A model generated the notes under the pieces. The model saw nothing but the letters and a program-made list of their open reading frames with translations, ran no database searches and was not told the origin of the DNA. Below, piece by piece: positions 56,762-64,000 of a stretch of 64,000 nt of DNA. Numbering within the stretch: position 1 is the first letter of the stretch; the number at the start of each line of letters is the position of its first letter. The stretch covers positions 189,511-253,510 of the forward strand of contig NW_022985553.1 of assembly GCF_010093815.1 (NCBI RefSeq), read 5' to 3'. The position numbers and the translations under genes were made by a program. Origin of the DNA: Pseudovirgaria hyperparasitica (taxonomy: Eukaryota; Ascomycota; Dothideomycetes; Acrospermales; Acrospermaceae).

Positions 56762-58293
56762 TGTCGGCAAAAGGTTGTTAGAGACGGTGTTTATAAGACT
56801 TAGGGGAAGGCTCATTCGAGATCGCTGTATATGCAAAGCAGAGTTTGTATCAGTTGAGGGTGAGATGGATTGGAATGAATGCTTGGGCGCAGAAAGCCTG
56901 CTGCGGAAAAATGTGCGGCCTTTTATGGGCCAGTGCTGGACAAGCGAAGTCGGCGAGCGTGGGATAAGATGAGAGGAAAAAGACTGCTAGACCATGGATG
57001 GGGTACTTTGATCCATGGATTGTCATGAGCATTGATCGTGATGTAAGTTGGGATGTTGCTCGCGGCCCAGATGGGGCCTGACGCCAATGAGGCAATGGCT
57101 ACGAAGGTGCGATATCCATGGGCAGCGACACTATGATGTACCACAGTATCGAAGAATCACTGCCCACAACGTCTTTGTCCAGTCGGCGCATGCCCATCTG
57201 CGCAGTAGTCTCCCATATAAGAGAATAGTCAAAGTACGCAGCGTGTGCAGCGGCAGCTGTCGGAAGTGTAGCGCCCAAGTTGCGACTCGAATATCCATGC
57301 TCTTGTGACATGCTCTGAGACACAAACCATACGACATCCATCGCGACACGTTGATGTTGACCATATGTCATTACAGAGTGCAAAGCAGAAACAGGACACT
57401 GAGTCAAAGACTAAGTGTTATACTTCCAGATCAGAATGAATACTGCGAAGACGTAGAGCAGTTTCTTCACACACGCATTCTTATAGACTGGTACACTATC
57501 GTAAGTGACCTAAAGATGATTGATGCGTCATGATGCATGTATGATGGAGAGGGTGTATCGGAGACCATACACGAGTCCACGATTCGATATAATAGCCAGA
57601 GAATTGGCCAGGATATGTGATACTGGAGAATGATTGATGGGTCAAGGTTGAATCCTCCCATAAGGTTCAAGACTGCAGCTGATTACCTAACTTCACCTAG
57701 TATCCATCGATTATAGATTATAGGGAGCAAAAGAGCCGATGTCAATTGAGGTCAGGCAGGGTTAACTACGCATTCCAATCACACAACAGCATCAATGCAC
57801 GCCATGTTGATGGCTTCGTGCATCAGGAACCAAGCAGCAATGCGCAGAGCTGACCCTGCAGACCGTTACGTCTGGCCTGACACTGACAGCAGTAATTCGT
57901 ATATATAGGCCGTCAGAGCCTCGCAACTCGCAACGGTCCTGGAGCCTTCTTCCATCCATCACGTCAAACATCAGTCTTCATTGTTGCAAACAAACATCCA
58001 TCAATCGAACTCTTCGACCTCGGAACTCCTCTTAATTTGAAGTATTACCCCACTCCCGAAGCCTTGTGGTCGTACAATACAGACGGACGCGTTACGAAGC
58101 CACCGCATATTCATCCGCGACTAAAGCTAGCAAGCCTAATCCCCCTCCCCAAAGTCGGGCGCTTCAGCTGCCGCTCCCCAATTCCTCACGCCCTTGTTCC
58201 CTCTTCTGCAGCTCCAATTCCCGCACCACAGCATCTCCTGACCTCTCTGGGCCGCTCATATTCCTTCATCAGTTCATCCTACAGCCTCGCGCA
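56762..58293. other. intergenic between divergent permease and peroxiredoxin genes
   Basis: About 1.5 kb. No gene supported; minus-strand frames at 56850-57407 look spurious. The last 230 bp upstream of the peroxiredoxin start are open in its frame (58066 onward), so a longer N-terminus from a non-ATG or spliced start cannot be excluded. Confidence 0.5.
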
Positions 58294-59188
58294 ATGGTTG
58301 AACTTCGTAAACGCAAGACTCCTCCCGTGGCGCCCCCAAAGCCTGCGCGCAAAAAGAGCAGCTCTGCCACGCCTGCGCCCGCGCCGAAACCCACCTCAAA
58401 GGTCGCGAAAGTGAAGGAGACTGTCAAGAACGTCGTCAAGCCTGCGTCGAAGGAGGACGCGCCTGTTCCTGCTGCAGCTGCTGCAGAGACGAAGCCCGTC
58501 GCAGGCGGCCTACCAACAGTCGGCTCCACCATAGACATAGCAACTTTTGGAGGAGAAGTTGAAACCCACGAAGGCGTCAAGACTACACTTGCGAAGCTTC
58601 TGGCCGAGAGCAAGGCAGGCATCGTCATCTTCACATACCCAAAGCAGAATACCCCAGGCTGTAAGTTTGAGCGCATCGCATCGCGTCGCATCGCGTCGCA
58701 TCGCGTCGCATTCATCACATCGCACGCCAAGATTTTGAACTAACTGTGATGTCACCTTAGGCACCAGACAAGCGTGTTCCTTCCGCGACTCTTACGACTC
58801 TCTCACAGCCACAGGCCTCTCAATCTACGGCCTCTCAACTGACGCGCCCAAGGGCAACAAGAGCTTCCGTGACAAGTTCAGCTTCCCGTACACGCTACTA
58901 TGCGACCCGAAACAGGTCCTGATCAAGCCGTTGGGCTTCGGCAAGGCTGGAACTGCTCATCGCGGTGTCTTCGTCGTCACGCCGGCTGGCAAGGTGCTAG
59001 CTAATGAGAAGGGTGGGCCAGAGCCTACTGTCGACGTCGTCAGGAAGATTGTCGCGAGCATGGGCGGAGCTGACGCGACTGCGCAGAAAGAGGCCACGCA
59101 GGAGGAGAAAGAGACGGCAAAGAGTGCTGCTGAAGTCGCAGACACGGCCGCAACGTTGGATGGTACCCCGCAACCGACCAAAGCATGA
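58294..59188 (+). CDS. atypical 2-Cys peroxiredoxin, Bcp/Dot5 (nuclear thiol peroxidase) type
   Basis: Exons 58294-58660 and 58761-59188 give 264 aa. The N-terminal 85 residues are Lys/Ala/Pro-rich (VELRKRKTPP, KPARKKSSS, KVAKVKETVKN), as in nuclear or chromatin-associated Dot5 proteins. The peroxidase domain has PTVGSTIDIATFGGEVETHEG, then FTYPKQNTPGCTRQACSFRD with the peroxidatic Cys in PGCT and the resolving Cys five residues on in the QAC of the Bcp family. KGNKSFRDKFSFPYTLLCDP and HRGVFVVTPAGKV complete the fold. The C-terminal 50 residues form a charged Glu/Lys/Ala helix and tail. The intron splits the GC codon of the peroxidatic Cys and contains a tandem repeat. It should reduce alkyl hydroperoxides with thioredoxin. 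Confidence 0.93.
58681..58710 (+). repeat. 10-bp tandem repeat inside peroxiredoxin intron
   Basis: Three exact copies of TCGCGTCGCA, preceded by a partial copy, within the 100-bp intron (58661-58760). It does not touch the donor or acceptor. Slippage here would alter intron length only. Confidence 0.85.
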
Positions 59189-60485
59189 ACATGAACGTGG
59201 CCATGGGGCGATCTTTTGGTCTGGAGAAGCTTGGATTGCTTGGATTGAGAATAGGAATCCCCATGGCCCTATTCTTTCGGCTGTCCATGATGATGCCGCA
59301 TTCAGCTAGTCTTGTATTCTTGCCCCGGTATTAGCTAGCTATATAGGTCCTATTAACTTGATATGAATTACGTATACTCTTTACATATACAATGCTGCAA
59401 TTCCCTCCAGCATTGATTGTGTATGCCACAACACAGCTTTTGTCACGAGTTTCATTCAGATTGAACCATGCACTTTCCAAGTCAACGATGGTCTTTACTG
59501 CTTGCTCGTGAATCGTTCATGTGCTAGTAGTTGTTGGGCTATGCTAGTAAAGTAGTAGAGAGGTATGTGAAGGGGTTTGATGCTCCTGCGTTTGATGCTA
59601 GTATATATATATGTGAAGTAAGTACGTAAGATGAATGCTGGGACAGTCACATGCAGTCCTTTCGTAGAATTGGTTGCGTGTACAAGGGGAGAGAAAGCTG
59701 GACGAGTAGATATGCGGGATGTGAGTAAGTATGAATTATGTCACAGCACGCGTGAGATGAGATGAGGTGCAGAGAGGGTCGTAAGCAGGTTTATATTAGG
59801 GAAACTGTGGATAGGTTTGGTGTGATAGATCTATTCATGGTTCTTCAGGGGTATCTACTAATGATCTAAGGATGGAGTAGTGGCAATGAATCATCCCATC
59901 AGCGCAGACCATTTAAAAATTCTCATCTTACATTTTGACTCTAGATTACAAGATGTTACATGCTTAGACTTTGTGGACTGGCGATTAGAATGTCACATGG
60001 ACGGCTGATGGATGGAGTAGAATCTAGTTTGTGACTACGTCGGCCGTTGAGATCTGGAGGTTTTGTCAAAAGTTCGTATGGCTGGTACGGATGGCTAGTG
60101 GTCGTCCACTCATGCCATGTATTCACGAGAGTGAATGAAGATGTAAGAGAGTTATGCCTGGAGAAGTCTTCCACTGTCATTCATCGGAAATTACGAAAAA
60201 GTAAAGGGATCATGAGAAAGACAACTGATGGTTTACATGCTTATGCACCAATATTATTCTTTAACGAGACCATCGCTGGCATTCACGCAAGCACAAAGAG
60301 CCTGGGGTATGACAAAGCATGGTGCGCCTTGTGAAGAACAGCGAAGCACAGAACATTCACCCTGACAGCGTCTTTCAATGAATGAAGCGTCATGACTATT
60401 ATATCACTCTCCCAGGAGCAATACATACGCATACGACAAGCCATATATCCCAAATGCCTTCTCATCAAAGAAACCAACCGCAAAA
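59189..60485. other. intergenic, no gene seen
   Basis: About 1.3 kb between two plus-strand genes. AT-rich with many stop codons; no conserved coding segment. It should hold the peroxiredoxin terminator and the promoter of the BTB gene. Confidence 0.55.
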
Positions 60486-61326
60486 ATGTCACATTCTCAA
60501 AACACCAACCCATCACCATCATCACTCGAACGACCCTCATTTGCGTACGTCAACACCGAAATCTCAGAGGGCCCACACACCTTCCAACACTCCCCCGAGC
60601 ATCACTAACAAAACGCACAGAACCCTCACAGGCACAATAACCACCATCCGCATCGGACCCAACCGCACAAAGTACACCGTCCACGAAGACCTCCTATGCC
60701 AATACAGCACCTACTTTCGCGCCCGTCTGCGCGGCAACTTCGCCGAGTCCGGCACTCGAGCTGTCCAGCTCGAACACATCACACCAGAAGTCTTCGAGGC
60801 CTTCCTCGACTTCCTGTACTATGGCCGCCTCCCTACTCCCCCTGAGATCTGGTTCACCGAGACCGATGTCGTGTCCACTCAACCCTTCGACCGCCTCTCC
60901 ATAGCCTCAAAGGATACTAGCGATGTAGCAGACCCACAAGTCTCTCTCTTCGAAATCCTCCTCATCGACCTGTACGCTTTCGCCGACTACTACGACATCC
61001 CCGCCCTGCGCATGGCTCTCATCAAATCCATCCATACGAGCGCGTCGGCCTCGTCCTGGATTCCGTGGTTTTCGACAGTGAGGCATGCGTATGATATCTT
61101 GCCGTCGAATAGTCCGTTGTGTAGGCTGCTTGTGGAGATGTATGCGATGAAGTATGTGCTTGAGGGCGATGATGAGGGCGAGAGGATGGCGGCAGTGGGT
61201 GTGCCGGTGGAGTTTTGGGTAGCGGTTGTGAGAAGGCTGGTTGGGGAGAGGGGGAGGGGGAAGGAGGAGAAGGAGGATGGGGAGGGGGCCTGGATGAGGG
61301 GTGTGGAGGAGTTTGATGAGTTGTGA
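60486..61326 (+). CDS. BTB/POZ domain protein
   Basis: Exons 60486-60544 and 60621-61326 give 254 aa. The short first exon (MSHSQNTNPSPSSLERPSFA) is preferred over a continuous frame because intron 60545-60620 has a GTACGT donor, a CACTAAC branch point and a CACAG acceptor. The BTB fold then starts TGTITTIRIGPNRTKYTVHEDLLCQYSTYFRARLRGNFAESGTRAV, with the core VHEDLLCQYSTYF, and LEHITPEVFEAFLDFLYYGRL, followed by LYAFADYYDIPALRMALIKSI. Fungal BTB-only proteins of this type are numerous; they may act as Cul3 adaptors or scaffolds, but targets are unknown. The C-terminus is charged (GERGRGKEEKEDGEG). Confidence 0.85.
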
Positions 61327-64000
61327 CAGTTGGACATGGTACTTATCAATATTTGGGGTATCTTCTTCAAATGTTCAAAGCTAAGATGAAAGTGAGGCTC
61401 AGGTTTAAACAGTGTATTCTTGGTGCTTTCATGATCGTATCAGGGGTAAAGAGTATTTCCGTGTTCCACCTCGTGACTAACCCATCCTATCGTCATCCAT
61501 TGTATACCCACGCAAATGCCAACGCGCCAACTCAGCTCTCACATCCCTCACCATCCCACCCTGAGTCCTTCTACGATGACAGATCTCCAATCCAGAAAGG
61601 GATGATTACACTTCCAGCATCTGAGTCAGTATCCCAAGCGTCGGCGCAATAAAGTAGATCTAACCTTATTACTAGTCTCCGTGAGGATACATTTCGTGAT
61701 GTCTAGTGGAATCTTCCTGACGACCTTGACATCGCTTTGAAAACCATCTCCATGCATAAGAATATCTTCCTACGATCCTCAGACTACATTGGAGCTGGGC
61801 TGAGCGGGGAGGTTGGTCCAATTTAGACACAAACGCTGTACTTGAGCCGTGACAGACTTCGACTCATACCACCGTGAAGTATTTCGACGATCGAATCTAC
61901 TACTCCCACCTTCTCTTCCTCGTTATACTCATACCATGGCCACCGCACTCCATCTCTTCCTAGGTCGATACATCTTCCAAGAGCTCTCCAAGGCTCTTGC
62001 CACTTCTGTTTAGCACTTTGAATCGTTGAGGACTATGCCTCGCGCTTCGAACGAGTATGCTACCAAAGTATCATTCATTTCTTTGCTCGACTACTTTGGA
62101 CGATTTTATCAGCCGAGTTTGGATAAATGTGTATTCGGGAGGCTGTGGCAGGGATAGAGATCATGAGGAGGAACTTGTGATGAGTCTCGGTGTGTGGTCC
62201 ATGGAGGTCGGGCGTGGAGTCGCGCTACTGAAGTCGAAGTTCAGTGGCGTGGAAAGGAAAGACTGACCATTACTTGCCTGAATACCAGAAAGAGGAGACA
62301 CCTGTAGCTCAACTCGTAAGATGGCACACATTGGCGCACTATAGGTGACCCGAAACACGAAAATGGTAAGGACCCGATTTTGCGTCCATTACATGGTCTG
62401 TGAAGTATCTAACTTCTTAACAAAGAGTGATCCAACGTCCGGTCTCGTTGTTGAGATCTTCATTACAGAATATATCATGTTCACTCAACTAGTTGAGATA
62501 AAACCACGTCACAACAGTAAACATAGCTGCGATGACATCCCCTCGCTCTACTTTGCAGAGAAATCTTGCTAGAACATAGACTATGTCCATAAAAATCTTT
62601 CCGTGTCTTGCGATAGCTATTTGATCTCTTCCTAGAGGGTCTAAGTTGGTAGGATGTCATTCTATCTTCCATGATCTCCTTTGATTCATAACTACAAACT
62701 TGTTCAGCACTATAAAACAGAATATACTGAGCACCTTCAAAGTCCTCACATACCCTTATCTGTAGTCACAATCTGCTGCGTATAATGCCAGAATGAGAGT
62801 ATAAGCACGGAACTAGATATCATTGATTCAGATAAAGAGGGGTATGAAGCGATCGTGTTTTTCCCAAGGGGTTTTTTGCCTGCCTTTCATGCTATGCCAA
62901 TTTTTTGATCCCATAGACGCCCGTTAGACCATAAGCTCATAAGCGCAGAATAACAATGTGAGATGGGTTTATCTTGTAAACTAGTCTTCTCTCTCTGTCT
63001 CTTTCTTTCATAGTAACACGCTACGACTACCTCTCCAGGTACTATTGAATGATATATCTGCCTTGAGTTTCTCCTGCTAATTACACAGACTCGTATTTAC
63101 TCGGAATTTCCTCTTCGCAGCCACATCTACATCCACCATAAGCCGCGTCTGCGCATCGAATCGTACAATGACGACCCGTTCCTCCAGTCCGTCCAGAGAA
63201 AAAGACACGCACTGCTTATCCAAGTGAGTATCTCAAGTTCATATGTACCGCAACAGAACCTGACATGTCGTTTTAGATCGATTGAAGCAGAGACAGTTCC
63301 TCCCATTAGCTACACATTCCAAATCAGATCGAGAAAGATCATATCGAGCCGACAAGTTCTTCCCCACGCAACGTATAAACTGTATTATGTCTATAAGAGT
63401 CTCAGTGATTTCTTCGAAAGGGCACCCTCTAAAGAGAGACAAATTGGACTATCCTGGCGATAGCGCTGCGATTTATCGACCATGAGAGGGATTTTCGGGG
63501 ATTTGGAATGAATTTCATATCTTAAGAGCGTGCAAATAGCCCTCTATAGAGCTCCTGCTTTATTGGTGGAATACGTATTTTAGGATGAACCCTATGTAGC
63601 GGGACAAGCCACATTATTGAAGGATTTTGAAGTCGAAGATCGCTCTCTGTTGCCCACAGAGTTTCAATTTGAGCCTAATGGCATGTATCTAGGTGGCTTA
63701 TACCCCACTCGTACATAGTCTTATTCGTACATAGTCTTATTCGTACATAGTCTTATTGAAAGTGAGCCAGGGATCGAAGTTGGATTTGCATATACATTGT
63801 GGATTGATTCAAGATTTCTTGACAGACAGAGAAAGAGGCAGTATGCGGAAATTCTTAGGGGTGCCCTGGATAGGCTATAAGAGGAGACTGCAGTCTTTAG
63901 ATTATGGATGTTGTACTCCTCTAGGATACCTCGAAGTCAGAATACATGTGTCCCCTCTAGGTAGGGATAGTGAACGGGCGTTAGGGCTTTACAATTCTCT
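61327..64000. other. gene-poor tail with coding-like scraps
   Basis: No gene is supported with confidence. At 61938-62160 a plus-strand frame (MATALHLFLGRYIFQELSKA) reads protein-like but is cut by a stop. At 63.1-63.9 kb several pieces look coding, such as YNDDPFLQSVQRKRH, DEPYVAGQATLLKDFEVEDRSLLP and GFAYTLWIDSRFLDRQRKRQ. They lie in different frames or are broken by stops, one after a 16-bp repeat. They could be a decayed gene or an unresolved intron-rich one. Confidence 0.4.
63711..63758 (+). repeat. three tandem copies of a 16-bp unit
   Basis: GTACATAGTCTTATTC occurs three times in direct tandem (the last copy ends in G). The frame before it (ending GGLYPTRT) and after it (IEVGFAYTLW) is the same frame, while the repeat itself adds a stop. 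This suggests a repeat expansion inside an older coding segment. Confidence 0.8.

Noticed and set aside
58269-58730. 153-codon minus-strand frame opposite the peroxiredoxin
   Set aside because: It includes the intron minisatellite and is Ala/Ser/Thr-rich; a shadow of the sense gene.
60382-61326. Unspliced 314-codon version of the BTB gene
   Set aside because: Its N-terminus is His/Pro/Thr-rich noise, while splicing 60545-60620 uses near-perfect signals and gives a sensible start.

Overview
The window comes from a filamentous ascomycete (Pezizomycotina), probably a dothideomycete. The genes have short introns of about 42-135 bp with GT donors, CTAAC/CTGAC-like branch points and AG acceptors. 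They include families typical of such fungi: a Pth11-type rhodopsin-fold receptor, DUF6594, a BTB protein, an Mtr-type permease, Alg10 and Psf2. No transposon, rRNA operon or CRISPR was seen. All exon models are read from the sequence by splice signals, frame and family conservation, without transcript data.

Layout: 0-3.5 kb holds the 3' part of a putative cyclase gene and a seven-helix membrane protein, with a possible RTA1-like relic between them. 4-13.6 kb holds a tRNA-like element, an unrecognised nuclear-type protein, the monothiol glutaredoxin Grx5, phosphopantothenoylcysteine decarboxylase, a C2H2 zinc-finger protein, Alg10 and Psf2. 13.6-21.8 kb is a gene-poor stretch of about 8.2 kb leading to a large SH3-RasGEF gene (Cdc25 type). 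26-35 kb holds a CHY/RING ubiquitin ligase, ribosomal protein L31, the complex I PSST subunit (NDUFS7), a TRAPPC2L/Tca17-like protein, an AFG1-type ATPase and a doubtful small gene.

36-44 kb is accessory in character: a single-pass membrane protein with a Cys-rich ectodomain, a DUF6594 protein that lacks its last membrane helices, a small unknown gene, a decayed caspase-like gene and an intronless SANT/Myb-like gene. 45-52.5 kb returns to conserved genes: Sec23, an SDR oxidoreductase, succinate-semialdehyde dehydrogenase and a secreted Ser/Thr/Pro-rich protein. 55-61.3 kb holds an Mtr-type amino-acid permease, a Dot5/Bcp-type peroxiredoxin and a BTB protein. The last 2.7 kb shows only coding-like scraps and a 16-bp tandem repeat.

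Several housekeeping genes are paired head to head across roughly 225-250 bp: grx5/PPC decarboxylase, alg10/psf2 and NDUFS7/tca17-like. Mitochondrial and Fe-S functions (Grx5, NDUFS7, AFG1) are well represented, but the sequence does not show that they form a system. The most unusual neighbourhood is the DUF6594/caspase-like region at 37.7-41.3 kb. It could be the remnant of a cell-death or incompatibility locus; that is inference.
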